Positions 1 through 10,015 of a DNA stretch of 64,000 nucleotides are shown piece by piece (the first letter of the stretch is position 1; every line of letters begins with the position of its first letter). This DNA comes from Flavobacterium sp. KMS (lineage in GTDB: Bacteria; Bacteroidota; Bacteroidia; Flavobacteriales; Flavobacteriaceae): positions 1-64,000 of the forward strand of contig NZ_JSYP01000016.1 in NCBI RefSeq assembly GCF_000813005.1, written 5' to 3'. The position numbers and the translations under genes are program-made. The notes beneath the pieces are model-generated. The model saw only the letters and a program-made list of their open reading frames with translations, made no database searches and was not told the DNA's origin.

Positions 1-3000
1 GCATTTACCAAACAGAAGTCTTGAGTATCGTCGGTAGTGGTTGGCGTTGCAGGATCAGTAACTGTTACTGTTACTAGTAAACGAACTGAACTTTCACATC
101 CTGTTATTGGGTCTAAGATTGCTCCGTAATAAGCACCGTTTGCTAAAGCTGTTGTCGGAGCTAAAGCCGCTCCTCCAGTTGCAACGTTGTACCAAATTAC
201 GCTAGTCTCATTTGTCTGAAGATTTGCTACTGTTGGTGTATTTACCAGACAGAAATCTTGAGTATCATCAGTAGTAGTTGGTGTAGCTGGGTCGATCACA
301 GTTACGGTTGTAACTTGAAGTTCACCATTTTTATTTTGACATGTAAAATCACTTGTTACTGCAACATAATAAGAAAAAGGGCTCATAAGTTTTGTTAACC
401 CTGAGATTGTTAAAACTCCCACATTACTAACTGCATAAGTGACATTATCAACCACTAATCCATCAGTAATAGGCTGTGTTTTATTCGCATCAAAATACCA
501 AAAGAAGACTGGGCTTCCCAAAGTACTTGTTGGTGTTAATACAGCATCAGTATCATGACAAATAGAAGCATTGTTTACTGCAATATCTGTTGGTAAAGAT
601 GTTGGCAATATTGTGAACGTAACTTGTTTTCTATCGCCTGAAACTGTTTCACAAAACTCATCTGAACTTACTCCAACATAATAAGTATAAGTTCCAGGAA
701 CTAATCCTGTTAACTTTAATTCAGAAGTTGTTTCCCCAGGAACCAACTGACTTGTTGTACCATCAAAACTATACCAATAGTATATTGGATTTGTAAGTAC
801 TGGTGTAACAGCTAAAGTTGCATTCAATGTTACTTTTCCATCTTCAGCACAAATAATAGTGTTATTTCCCCCATTAATTGTTACACTTGCTACTGCTGCT
901 GCAGGAGTTGTAGCTCTAACAACTACAGTCACTTCTCCTCTCGCAAGAGCTGCACAGCCATAACGAATTGGTTGGATATAATATTTATAAGTACCTGTTG
1001 CTAACGTAGCTGGAATCGTATATGTCTGACCATCGGCAAGGAAATTTCCTCCAGTTGGGGAGTCATACCATTTATAAGTCGAACAATTGGCAGGGGGCAC
1101 TTCTAATGTTATATTGCTACCAGGGCAGACCGTGACCATATTATTAATGTCTCCCCCAAGAACTTTAGTATTTGTTACACGGTCAATATTATGTACTCTA
1201 AGTTGGTCTAACACACTTGCTACACCTCCTAAAGATATTGTAACTCTATCATATGGTTGAGTTTGAGGTGCAACAACGGTCATTGCTATTGTACCTCCCG
1301 AAAGTAGTCTTAAAGACAATAAACTACTATTGTTTTGAATCGGTGCACCAACAGCAGTATTTCCTAAATAAAGCTGAATATTAAATCCTGTAAGCAAATT
1401 GAGATTTAAAATCGTTCCAGGTTTAGAAATTGTTATTCTAAGGCTATCTCCAACCATCGATGGTGTTCTAAAAGTTGCTGTAAGCTGAGCAGCAGCAAGT
1501 ACTCCTGCTCCACTAAACATTGTAGCATAAGTAGCAACATCACCATCGGCAATATTCCATGGGTCTGTCACCCCTACAGTAGCCGTTAATGCGCCTACTC
1601 CTAAGTCTTTTACACCAAAGAAAACATCTTCAATATCACCTTGTCCACAAGTTATCTGAGTAACTGGCTTATCATAATAAGCATCATACACATTAATATT
1701 TTGTGCTACACCTAAAATTGACCCCATTTGTACTCGAATACCGTCATAAGCTTTAGGCCCTGTAGCATCGGATGGAACAAATGTATATTCGAATGAATTT
1801 TGACCTGATAATAAATTTAGTAATGATCCCGATATAGATTGTAAAGTTCCAATATCAATTGGGTTTCCAAGTCCATCACGTTTAGTTCCTACCACAGTAA
1901 CACTTTGTCCCAGTGCAACAGCGCTATAATCTGAACCTAACTTAATTGTTACAGGAGTACCTTGTGTTATTGTTCCTGGCCATTGTAGATTTTGCCATGT
2001 TGTTCCAATACCTAAAAGTCCTAAACCAGTTGTTATTGTAGAATAGGTTTGTGGATTACCATCTACAGCACTAGCTTCATTTGTAACAGTTCCTGTAACA
2101 ATAGTTCCCCACTGTTGAGTTGTAGCATATTCTCTCTCTAATAATGGGTCACAACTAGCTGGGTCTATAACAGTAATTGTAATAGTCTGACTATTAGTAC
2201 AAGTTCCATTACTCGCAATTACGGTATAAGTAAAAACACCAACAGTATTAAGTGCGCCTGTATTATTTGATGGTATAGCATTCCCTGATGGATCATACCA
2301 CGTAACAGTTCCATTTGAAGTTGCGGATAAAGGTACAGAATCACCTAAATTCACAACCACCGAACTTGTTACTGCTGTTAAAGTAGGTAACTGATTAATT
2401 GTAACCGTTACTTTTTGTTTTACAGATGGACAATCAACACCGGTTGTTTGTGCCTGAATCCAATAATCACCACTTACTGTAATATTCCCTGCGGCAACTT
2501 CTGTGATTGGATTGTTTGATGAATCAAAGAAAGTATATGTCGTATTTCCTGATGTATCAAAATTTGTGATAGCATCTTTTAAATTTACTTTGGCACAACC
2601 CGCCAAAGTTGCAGTAACTGTTAAAGCTGAGCCTGCTGGAAAATTTACTACAACTTCTTTTAAAGCTCCGTCTATATTTTCGCAAATACCTCCATTAAGT
2701 ACCGAAACATAATATTTATAAGGTGCATCAGTAGCATTAAGTCCACTAATTGTAAGAGCACCTGTTGAAGCATCTTTGGAGAAGGTAACTCCAGGTTGGG
2801 CAACAATAGTAGTCCCTGTTATAATTTCCTGAGTTTTACTTTGATCTGTATAATATTTAAATGTTGCTCCCGCAAATGTAGATGTCGGAGATAAAACAGC
2901 ACCTCCCGCACAAGTAGCGGTTAAAGGAGTTGTTATCGTAATATCACTTTCTATAGGAATAGGCAACACTGTTACTGTAATAGCCTGACGATTAGTATTC

Positions 3001-6000
3001 AAACACGGTGTAACTCCACGACTAGCTTCTAAATAAAATGTTTTAGTTCCTATTAATGATCCCGTTGTATAAGTGTTTGTATTAGTTGCTAAAGCAGTCC
3101 CACCAGTTGCTACATCATACCAAGTAAATGTTTGTGTACCCGTAGCCGTAGCTGTTAATGTAGTAGTTTGTCCTGCACAAATTGGAGATGATGCTCCTGT
3201 TATCGAAGCATTTGGATATCTGTAAGAAGCCTCATAAATATCTAAGCTCGTCAATAAAGTAGCTAATCCGCTTAATTGAATCTGAACACTTGTAAATGGA
3301 CCTGCTGCTGTAAAACTCGCTCTAAAGCGGTTTCCTCCTAATAGTTGAACATTTAAAAGCGAACTAATAGCAACTTGATCACTATTAGGAACACCTGAGT
3401 TAAAACTTTGCAAAGTAATATTCGAAAGAGCACTGATATCAAGAAGTCCCACAGGAATTCCTAATTCAACATCTATAATATCACCTGTTTGCCCTGTTGT
3501 AGGGAAACTCAACATTTGCTGAATATAATCCCCTAGTAAACCAACAGGAATTGAAAGGTTGGCAGCAGTTGCATTATTTCCATCCACAGAAGCTCCGTTA
3601 TTTGTTGAATCACATAATAAGCATCCTGTTGTTCCTCCTTTTGAAGTTACTTGTGAATTAGCTAATAAACAAGAATTGATTGAATTACTTATGACAACAT
3701 TAATAACAGCCCTTGTACTATTTGTACAAGCTGTAGTTGTACTTCTCGCTGCAATATAAAAGCTCTTATTTACTATTAAAGCAGGAGATGGTGTATATGA
3801 GGTTGTGCCAGATGATAGTAAGTTTCCATTAATTGGAGCATCATACCAATCGTAAGCTACATCTGTAACAGGATTCGTAACCTGCAAAGTAACATTCTGT
3901 CCAGATTGAATAAATACTGTTGATGATCCTACAGTTGGTACTGCTGGTATTGGATTAACATTTACATGTACCGGAGTACGTGTAGGACTTGAACAACTTC
4001 CAATAACTGCTTCAACATGATAAGTTACAGAAGCAGTTAAACCTGGTGTCGTATAAGTCGTACCTGTAAATACCAAATTTCCACCCGCAGATTCATCATA
4101 CCACTTATAAGTTGTACCTGCAACTGGTGAATCAACTGTTATTATTGTGGATTCTCCACTACATACATTTAAAGGTGTAGCCACAACCGTTGTTGGAGCA
4201 ACAGGATTATTAACTGTTACAGTAACAGGAAATCTTTCGCTATTTAAACAACCATTGCGAGTAACTTCTACATAATAGGTAGTATTCACGGTTAAAGGTA
4301 ATGTTGTATAAGCAGCTGTGCTACTCAATAAAGTTCCTCCAGTTAAAGCATCATACCACTTAATCGTTTCACCTAAAGCTGCACTAGATATTAACGTTGT
4401 TGTTTGTCCGCTACAAATTGTCGTATTTCCAGTTATAGTTCTTGCTTTAAATTTATATGAAGCCCCATAAATATTAAGATTTGTTAGTAATGTTGCTAAA
4501 CCTCCTAACCTAATCTCAACACGATCAAAGGCTGAACCTGCTGTAAGACTTGCTTTAAAACGATTACCCGTTAATAATTGAATATTTAAAAGAGAACTGT
4601 TTACAGCTACTCTATCATTATTATAGGTAGCACCATTATAGGTAGCTAATGAAATATAACTTAAGGCGCTTATATCTAAAAGTCCAGTTGGAATTTCTAA
4701 ATCAACTGTAATAACATCTCCGGCCTGACCTGAGTTATTAAACTGTAGTGTCTGTTGAATCCAACCAGTAATCAAACCAACAGGTACTGATAATGTGGCT
4801 GCAGTACTGCTGCTACCATCAACCGAATTGTTAGGATTACTTGAAGAACATAATAAGCAAAGTCCGTTTTGAGCTGTCTGTTGGCTATTAGCATCCAAAC
4901 ATCCTCCCAACGAACTAGTTGAAACATTTACAACGATCGGTACTCTGGTAGCACTTACACATCCTCCTGCAACATTACGCGACTCAACATAATATGTTTT
5001 GGTAGCGGTTAGTATTGGAGTAGTAAAAGTATTAGAACTAGCCAATAATAAAGTTCCTCCTGTAGGTACATCGTACCAATCCAAAACAACTCCAGACTCT
5101 GATGTCGAAGCGCTTAAGCTTGCATTTTGTCCCGTTAATATTGAGACACTTGGCGTTAATACCGTTGCCACAGCAGGAATTGGAGTTAAAGTAACACTAA
5201 CCGGAGTTCTTGTTGCTGTCTTACAAGCTCCTATCGAAGCCTCAACATAAAAATTAGTCACACCCGCTGATACTGTAGGTGTATATGTAGTACCTGTAGT
5301 TATAGCAACACCTCCAGTTGGAGTACTAAACCAGGAATAAGTTGTTCCCGGTACGGGACTTATCACCGATAATGTAGTCGCCTGTGTAGCTGTAGAAGAA
5401 CAAATTGCAGTACCGCTACTATCTATAGCAGGTAATAGAGGATTTAGAACATTTACTGTTACTGGTATTCGTTGATCGCTTTCGCAACCTACACCTCTTG
5501 AAACACTTACATAATAAGTAGTTGTAGCTGTTAAAGCTGGTGTTGTATATGTATTAGTATTAGAAAGTGCAGTAGTAGAAGTTGCTGAACTATACCAAGC
5601 CAATGTTGTTCCAGCACCAGGCGTAGCAGAAAGAACTGCTGATTGCCCATAACATACTGATTGTGATTGGCCTCCTGTAATAGTTGGCGGTGCAAACTGC
5701 AAACGCACCTCATATACTCTTAAATTTACTAATAAGCTTAATAGGCCTCCAGTTTCAATTCTTACACCATTTGCATCACCGGGCAATGTATATGTTACAG
5801 TTGCTATTGCATTACCAGGTAACAGCTGAAGGTTTAATAATGGACTATTTAAGGCTACCTGCGAGCCAACATCAGCCGCTCCATTTTTAGCCTGAACAGA
5901 GACATTAGATAATAAACCAACATCCAACAATCCGTTTCCTGTACCTAAATAAAAAACAATTTGGTCTCCCGCTTTTGCTGTCTGACTAAAACTTAATGTT

Positions 6001-6251
6001 TCTTGTGCAAAACAGAGTAAACCAACAGCATTTGTTAACGAAGCATAAGTAGCCATACTTCCATCAAATGCATCATTGGGAGTCGTTACACTCATACCAA
6101 CGCACAATAATCCACCTGTACTATTGGTCTGTGAGGTCGGCTTACAAAAAGTCTGTGAAAATGAGCTCGAAAAGGGAATTAATATCAAAAACAACCACAA
6201 ATAATTTTGTAGAAATGCCCCCTTTTTTATTGTTAAGAAAAATGTTTTCAT
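1..6251 (-). CDS. Giant secreted adhesin-like protein with Ig-like repeats (C-terminus outside window)
   Basis: An open frame runs from an ATG at 6251 to the window edge (about 2083 codons) with no stop. It begins MKTFFLTIKKGAF and has a hydrophobic segment ending SSSFSQ, a typical flavobacterial signal peptide. Two module types alternate. About 14 Ig-like units carry a WYD..GG core and a YYV...C.S..R..V.VTV strand, resembling the Ig_7 family of gliding-associated proteins. Five larger modules of about 150 residues (roughly residues 34-185, 448-601, 857-1013, 1366-1528, 1528-1690) share a VDGnxxTxATL start and a GGLxxLLxxLxVY end. Such proteins are normally exported by T9SS and surface-anchored. 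The C-terminal sorting domain is not visible, so that is inference. No catalytic domain is seen. The start is supported by the signal peptide. Confidence 0.9.
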   Translation of the reverse strand, partial: MKTFFLTIKKGAFLQNYLWLFLILIPFSSSFSQTFCKPTSQTNSTGGLLCVGMSVTTPNDAFDGSMATYASLTNAVGLLCFAQETLSFSQTAKAGDQIVFYLGTGNGLLDVGLLSNVSVQAKNGAADVGSQVALNSPLLNLQLLPGNAIATVTYTLPGDANGVRIETGGLLSLLVNLRVYEVRLQFAPPTITGGQSQSVCYGQSAVLSATPGAGTTLAWYSSATSTTALSNTNTYTTPALTATTTYYVSVSRGVGCESDQRIPVTVNVLNPLLPAIDSSGTAICSSTATQATTLSVISPVPGTTYSWFSTPTGGVAITTGTTYTPTVSAGVTNFYVEASIGACKTATRTPVSVTLTPIPAVATVLTPSVSILTGQNASLSASTSESGVVLDWYDVPTGGTLLLASSNTFTTPILTATKTYYVESRNVAGGCVSATRVPIVVNVSTSSLGGCLDANSQQTAQNGLCLLCSSSNPNNSVDGSSSTAATLSVPVGLITGWIQQTLQFNNSGQAGDVITVDLEIPTGLLDISALSYISLATYNGATYNNDRVAVNSSLLNIQLLTGNRFKASLTAGSAFDRVEIRLGGLATLLTNLNIYGASYKFKARTITGNTTICSGQTTTLISSAALGETIKWYDALTGGTLLSSTAAYTTLPLTVNTTYYVEVTRNGCLNSERFPVTVTVNNPVAPTTVVATPLNVCSGESTIITVDSPVAGTTYKWYDESAGGNLVFTGTTYTTPGLTASVTYHVEAVIGSCSSPTRTPVHVNVNPIPAVPTVGSSTVFIQSGQNVTLQVTNPVTDVAYDWYDAPINGNLLSSGTTSYTPSPALIVNKSFYIAARSTTTACTNSTRAVINVVISNSINSCLLANSQVTSKGGTTGCLLCDSTNNGASVDGNNATAANLSIPVGLLGDYIQQMLSFPTTGQTGDIIDVELGIPVGLLDISALSNITLQSFNSGVPNSDQVAISSLLNVQLLGGNRFRASFTAAGPFTSVQIQLSGLATLLTSLDIYEASYRYPNASITGASSPICAGQTTTLTATATGTQTFTWYDVATGGTALATNTNTYTTGSLIGTKTFYLEASRGVTPCLNTNRQAITVTVLPIPIESDITITTPLTATCAGGAVLSPTSTFAGATFKYYTDQSKTQEIITGTTIVAQPGVTFSKDASTGALTISGLNATDAPYKYYVSVLNGGICENIDGALKEVVVNFPAGSALTVTATLAGCAKVNLKDAITNFDTSGNTTYTFFDSSNNPITEVAAGNITVSGDYWIQAQTTGVDCPSVKQKVTVTINQLPTLTAVTSSVVVNLGDSVPLSATSNGTVTWYDPSGNAIPSNNTGALNTVGVFTYTVIASNGTCTNSQTITITVIDPASCDPLLEREYATTQQWGTIVTGTVTNEASAVDGNPQTYSTITTGLGLLGIGTTWQNLQWPGTITQGTPVTIKLGSDYSAVALGQSVTVVGTKRDGLGNPIDIGTLQSISGSLLNLLSGQNSFEYTFVPSDATGPKAYDGIRVQMGSILGVAQNINVYDAYYDKPVTQITCGQGDIEDVFFGVKDLGVGALTATVGVTDPWNIADGDVATYATMFSGAGVLAAAQLTATFRTPSMVGDSLRITISKPGTILNLNLLTGFNIQLYLGNTAVGAPIQNNSSLLSLRLLSGGTIAMTVVAPQTQPYDRVTISLGGVASVLDQLRVHNIDRVTNTKVLGGDINNMVTVCPGSNITLEVPPANCSTYKWYDSPTGGNFLADGQTYTIPATLATGTYKYYIQPIRYGCAALARGEVTVVVRATTPAAAVASVTINGGNNTIICAEDGKVTLNATLAVTPVLTNPIYYWYSFDGTTSQLVPGETTSELKLTGLVPGTYTYYVGVSSDEFCETVSGDRKQVTFTILPTSLPTDIAVNNASICHDTDAVLTPTSTLGSPVFFWYFDANKTQPITDGLVVDNVTYAVSNVGVLTISGLTKLMSPFSYYVAVTSDFTCQNKNGELQVTTVTVIDPATPTTTDDTQDFCLVNTPTVANLQTNETSVIWYNVATGGAALAPTTALANGAYYGAILDPITGCESSVRLLVTVTVTDPATPTTTDDTQDFCLVN

Positions 6252-7510
6252 ATTCCTGAGAGATTAATAAAGTGATAAATAAATTCCAATATGATAAATA
6301 GGCAACTCTATCAACAACCTCTCTTGTGCATTTACGCAGAGATTATTAAAACAAAAGCCATAATAACAAATCATCAGAAATACATTCTAATGCTGTTAAA
6401 AACATCTAAATTTTAAGGTCTATAAAAAATTACTCAGAATTTGTTGCAAACTCAATTCGCGAAGAAGCGTATGATTCCTTAATTCGACAAAATTTAAAAG
6501 TCAAATGAATGCTAAAAAAAGAAAGATGTTTACAAGAGTCATTTAAAGTAGATTTTAATTTCATAAAAATGTTTTTAAGAGATTAATGTATTTATTAGGG
6601 ATTCTACTTTTGTCATTTTTTGGTTACCATAAGGCACTAAAAGCCTGTATGCGATGCTCCATATGGTCATCCATAAAAATAAAAAACAGAAATTTTAACT
6701 CGACAATTTTAAGTACAAGAAAGAATTCACACGATAATCTTAAAGAAACAGAGTTCTACAAGAAATGCGAAAAACTAAGATCTATTGATTTTATAAATAG
6801 ATTTAATTACTAATACTTGAGTAGTCGATTTACGCTTCTGGAGACTGAAGACTCAAATTAATAATACTAACTACGTATTATTATCGAATAGACAACATCG
6901 ATAATCACGCCTATATTGAACATACTGATTGTTTAATTTGGGGATACAAAAAATCAGTTGTTTTATAAAAATATTTAAAAGGAAAAATTGCTTTCTAGCT
7001 ATACTAACAAAATTAGATATGACATTTAATTTTGAATTGAATGCTAATGAAGTAAAGAATAAAGAAAAGAAGAATTCATTTCTTCTGAAAAAAGTAATTA
7101 TAAATTCCATAAGCATCCAGGTTAAATAATAATTGACAAAAAATCGTACAAAAAATTTATTTATTTAAAGAGCTTTTTTTAAAAAGCCTTCATGCTATTA
7201 TGTGGTATTATATTATTTTATTACAGAAAACAAATTAGAATAATAATAAATAATCATTTTTTTTATATATTGCTCTCCATTTCATTAGAATTCCCCGATT
7301 CTATATAAATATATAACCTATCTATACTTAATCAGATTTATATCTGACTTTCGGTGTTGTGCGATTTTGGGCAATAATTCAAATTTTAAGATATTAACTT
7401 AAAACATGCGAGTAATTAACGTTTTTTGACTATTTCTTTAATAGTCTTAAGATTAATTAACAATCGTTTAATGATTAATATTTCATAAATGTAAAAATCT
7501 TTTTTCGAAT
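6252..7510. other. AT-rich 1.26-kb intergenic region
   Basis: This is the gap between the divergent giant adhesin gene and the CI-like regulator. It is strongly AT-rich and has only short overlapping open frames of 60-81 codons on both strands, without recognisable domains or a consistent start context. Its 3' end carries a perfect inverted repeat listed separately. I see no RNA gene in it. Regulatory sequence for the adhesin probably lies here, but I could not find a convincing TAnnTTTG promoter for the minus strand. Confidence 0.5.
7428..7446. promoter_or_regulatory. Perfect inverted repeat, candidate operator
   Basis: GACTATT and AATAGTC form a perfect 7-bp inverted repeat with a 5-base spacer, about 65 bases upstream of the CI-like regulator gene. 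Size and position suit a dimeric HTH repressor site and autoregulation. This is inference from position only. Confidence 0.35.
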
Positions 7511-8149
7511 ATGCAAGTAAAAAAATCACTAAATGCGAATTTAATCTTAAAACGATTAAAAAAAGCTTTACATATAAACACCGACATCGAGTTATCTAAA
7601 TTATTGAATATCAAACCAAACACTATCTCTACATGGAAGAAAAGGGATACTTTGGATTTTAGTGCAATAATCTCAATTTGCAATGTTCATGAAATTGACT
7701 TAAACAAAATACTTTCAGAAAAAAGCCACAACGAAAAAACTAACAATATAATATTAAACAATACCCCTTTAATTAAAAGAGAGATACAGTTTGAATATTG
7801 TCTTGGAAATGAAGATTTATTAAACACTTTACCCAAATATCATTTTCCATTTATCCAAAGCAAAATTTCAAGAGCTTTTGAAGTAGTTGGAAATAATATG
7901 AAACCTATTATAAACGCAAATTCATTTGTAGTTTGTGAAATTGCAGATATAAATACAATAGAAGAAAATGCGATTGTAGTAATAATAAGTAAAACTAAAG
8001 GGCTAATCATTAATCGAATAAGCAATGATAGCCCTTTAGAAAAAAACTTTACTTTAAGCAATGATAATGCTTTCTTTAAAAACACTACTATCGACTCTGA
8101 AGATATTAAGGAAATCTGGGCAGTAAAGAATATACTGATTAGAATTTAA
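7511..8149 (+). CDS. CI/LexA-like transcriptional regulator with degenerate S24 peptidase domain
   Basis: The 212-residue protein has an N-terminal CI-type helix-turn-helix (about residues 26-46, ELSKLLNIKPNTISTWKKR) and a C-terminal S24-like fold (about 115-212). In LexA/CI the catalytic Ser sits in a V-G-D-S-M motif and the Lys in a V-K-R-L strand. Here the matching positions read VVGNNM (Asn129) and IINRI (Asn168), so self-cleavage is unlikely and the domain may serve only for dimerisation. It stands alone and points away from the giant adhesin gene. A perfect inverted repeat about 65 bases upstream may be its own operator. The target genes are unknown; the adhesin is the nearest candidate. 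Confidence 0.75.
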   Translation: MQVKKSLNANLILKRLKKALHINTDIELSKLLNIKPNTISTWKKRDTLDFSAIISICNVHEIDLNKILSEKSHNEKTNNIILNNTPLIKREIQFEYCLGNEDLLNTLPKYHFPFIQSKISRAFEVVGNNMKPIINANSFVVCEIADINTIEENAIVVIISKTKGLIINRISNDSPLEKNFTLSNDNAFFKNTTIDSEDIKEIWAVKNILIRI

Positions 8150-8188
8150 TTCAATCCAGATTTATTTAATGGTAATCAATCAAAGCGA

Positions 8189-8662
8189 TTACGATTCGAT
8201 AATCGTATTTATTTGCTTAAACAATTGACCATCGCTCAAGAATGCTCCTTGTTGAATTAATTCAAAAATTGAAGTATTACGATCATCGGTAAAAACTTTT
8301 TTACCAACTTTCATTTCGATAGTTTCAGTAAACATATTATCACTAAGCCATTGTAAACCTTCTTTAGTCAGGAAATCAGTTTCTGGAACTAAGGATTTCA
8401 AAACTATTGATTGCACATGTGTATCAAAACATTGAAATAAGAAAATATGATTCTTAGAAAAATGTTCTAAAAATTCGGCTCTTGAGAGAACGCCTTCCCA
8501 AATTAAATCAGAGAATACATCTAGCTCTTGCTCAGCTACCTCAGGCTTGTTTATTTTGATCGAATCCCACTCTGCCTTATCAATTGCCTGCGTTCCTAAA
8601 AAGTTAGCAAATTCGGCATGTAATTCATCAAATTGTTCTTTTGTTAATCTTGCGTATTTCAT
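8189..8662 (-). CDS. Conserved flavobacterial protein (DUF6495-like)
   Basis: This 157-residue acidic protein has no signal peptide and no membrane segment. It begins MKYARLTKEQFDELHAEF and resembles a family of unknown function conserved in Flavobacteriia (DUF6495, from memory) that is often found beside the rpsF-rpsR-rplI operon, as here. It lies 141 bases downstream of rplI, beyond a strong terminator, so it is probably transcribed separately. No catalytic motif is visible and I assign no function. Confidence 0.7.
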   Translation of the reverse strand: MKYARLTKEQFDELHAEFANFLGTQAIDKAEWDSIKINKPEVAEQELDVFSDLIWEGVLSRAEFLEHFSKNHIFLFQCFDTHVQSIVLKSLVPETDFLTKEGLQWLSDNMFTETIEMKVGKKVFTDDRNTSIFELIQQGAFLSDGQLFKQINTIIES

Positions 8663-8754
8663 TTTTTTTAGGCTTTATGCCTTACGCTATAAGCTTTAAG
8701 CAAGATGCTTTGTGCAAATAACTTTAAGTCTAATTAATTATTATCTCTTTTAAA

Positions 8755-8784
8755 CAAAAAAATCCCGATTTACATCGGGATTTC
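8755..8784 (-). terminator. Rho-independent terminator of the rpsF-rpsR-rplI operon
   Basis: On the minus strand an AATCCCGAT / ATCGGGATT stem with a short loop is followed by a run of T. It starts 20 bases after the rplI stop codon. Confidence 0.85.
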
Positions 8785-8803
8785 ATATTATAAATTAAAA
8801 CTA

Positions 8804-9244
8804 TTACTTTTCAGCAACAATTTCGTAAGGTAATTCAACTACAACATCTCTGTGTAATCTAATGCTTGCAGCATATTTACCAGTACGTTTTACGATACCG
8901 CTAGTAATAAATTTTCTTTCGATAGAGTTACCAGCTTTTTCTAAAGCTTCAGCAATATCTATGTTAGTGATAGAACCAAAAAGTTTCTCTCCACCAGCTT
9001 TTGCGAAAATTTTAATTTCAAGTGCTTTCAATGCTTCAGCTATTTTCTTAGCGTCATCAACAATTTTAGCCTCTTTGTGTGCTCTTTGTTTTAGGTTTTC
9101 AGCCAATACTTTTTTTGCAGAAGGAGTTGCTAAAGAAGCAAAACCTTGAGGAATTAAAAAGTTACGACCGTAACCAGCTTTTACAGATACTACATCATCT
9201 TTAAATCCTAGATTCTGTACGTCTTGTTTTAAAATAAGTTCCAT
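8804..9244 (-). CDS. rplI: 50S ribosomal protein L9 (bL9)
   Basis: The 146-residue protein matches bL9 over its whole length. The N-terminal 23S rRNA-binding domain has the family signature GYGRNFLIPQGFA (about residues 24-36). A charged connecting helix (about 42-75) and the C-terminal domain follow, with a final VELPYEIV strand. It is the third and last gene of the rpsF-rpsR-rplI operon, 66 bases after rpsR, and is followed by a strong terminator. Length and gene order are as expected for Flavobacteriia. Confidence 0.97.
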   Translation of the reverse strand: MELILKQDVQNLGFKDDVVSVKAGYGRNFLIPQGFASLATPSAKKVLAENLKQRAHKEAKIVDDAKKIAEALKALEIKIFAKAGGEKLFGSITNIDIAEALEKAGNSIERKFITSGIVKRTGKYAASIRLHRDVVVELPYEIVAEK

Positions 9245-9310
9245 GTTGTTGTCCTTATATTTGAGAAGTTAGGTTCCATCTTACCGGAAACCAACAACTG
9301 TTGTTTAATA

Positions 9311-9607
9311 TTATTTTAATAAATCGGCCACGTATGGCATTAAAGCTAAGTGACGTGCTCTCTTAACAGCTACAGACACTTTTCTTTGGTATTTTAATGA
9401 AGTTCCTGTTAAACGACGAGGAAGAATTTTTCCTTGCTCATTAACGAATTTCAATAAGAAATCTGCATCTTTATAATCGATATATTTGATTCCAGATTTT
9501 TTGAAACGACAATACTTTTTAGTTTTGTTAGTTTCTATGTTTAAAGGCGTTAAATATCTGATATCTCCGTCTTTTTTTCCTTTTGCTGATTGCTCTATTG
9601 TAGACAT
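9311..9607 (-). CDS. rpsR: 30S ribosomal protein S18 (bS18)
   Basis: The 98-residue protein has the S18 core: the YCRFKKSGIKYIDYKD strand, LLKFVNEQGKILPRRLTG and a basic RQR-like helix ending in LALMPYV. It is longer than the E. coli protein because of a polar N-terminal extension, which is usual in Bacteroidota. It sits only 5 bases after rpsF, which indicates translational coupling. S6 and S18 bind the central domain of 16S rRNA as a pair, so the adjacency is functional. Confidence 0.97.
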   Translation of the reverse strand: MSTIEQSAKGKKDGDIRYLTPLNIETNKTKKYCRFKKSGIKYIDYKDADFLLKFVNEQGKILPRRLTGTSLKYQRKVSVAVKRARHLALMPYVADLLK

Positions 9608-9612
9608 AATAA

Positions 9613-9954
9613 TTAAGCTTTTGTAGATTTTAATTTTGTTCTTCTTCTCTCAGCCCAAGAAATAGCGTGTTTATCTAAACTTACAGTTAAGAAACGCATA
9701 ACTCTCTCGTCACGTCTAAATTCAGTTTCAAAAGCAATAAGAACTTCTCCTGCTACTTTGAACTCAAATAAGTGATAAAAACCACTTTTTTTGTTTTGGA
9801 TTTCGTAAGCCATTTTTTTCAGACCCCAATCCTCTTTTGATACCATTTCAGCTCCTCTACTAGTAAGAAATTCTTCAAATTTCGTTACTGTTTCCTTCAC
9901 CTGAACCTCAGATAAAACGGGATTTAAAATGAAAACAGTTTCATAATGATTCAT
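9613..9954 (-). CDS. rpsF: 30S ribosomal protein S6 (bS6)
   Basis: The 113-residue protein is bS6. It has the N-terminal MNHYETVFILNPVLSE strand, the DWGLKKMAYEIQNKKSGFYHLFEF core that contacts S18, and the ERVMRFLTV strand. It is the first gene of the ribosomal operon and is preceded by a clear Bacteroidota-type promoter (9986-10015). Length is normal. Confidence 0.97.
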   Translation of the reverse strand: MNHYETVFILNPVLSEVQVKETVTKFEEFLTSRGAEMVSKEDWGLKKMAYEIQNKKSGFYHLFEFKVAGEVLIAFETEFRRDERVMRFLTVSLDKHAISWAERRRTKLKSTKA

Positions 9955-9985
9955 AAATACAATATTTATTTGTTAAAATTGGGTG

Positions 9986-10015
9986 CAAAAGTAACCATTT
10001 ATTTTATATATCCAA
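9986..10015 (-). promoter_or_regulatory. Bacteroidota-type promoter for rpsF operon
   Basis: On the minus strand TTG (10015-10013) is followed after exactly 19 bases by TACTTTTG (9993-9986), matching the Bacteroidota consensus TTG / TAnnTTTG. The expected transcript start leaves a leader of about 25-30 bases before the rpsF ATG. Confidence 0.7.

Noticed and set aside
2503..6259. Several plus-strand open frames of 60-83 codons (for example 2503-2712, 4999-5250, 5684-5890, 6068-6259)
   Set aside because: They are the opposite-strand shadows of the giant minus-strand adhesin gene; their composition mirrors its Thr/Val/Tyr codons.
6586..7129. Short open frames 6586-6813 (+), 6929-7129 (+) and 6871-7116 (-)
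   Set aside because: They overlap or lie in very AT-rich DNA, have no domain or signal pattern, and two occupy the same DNA on opposite strands. I could not support any as a gene.
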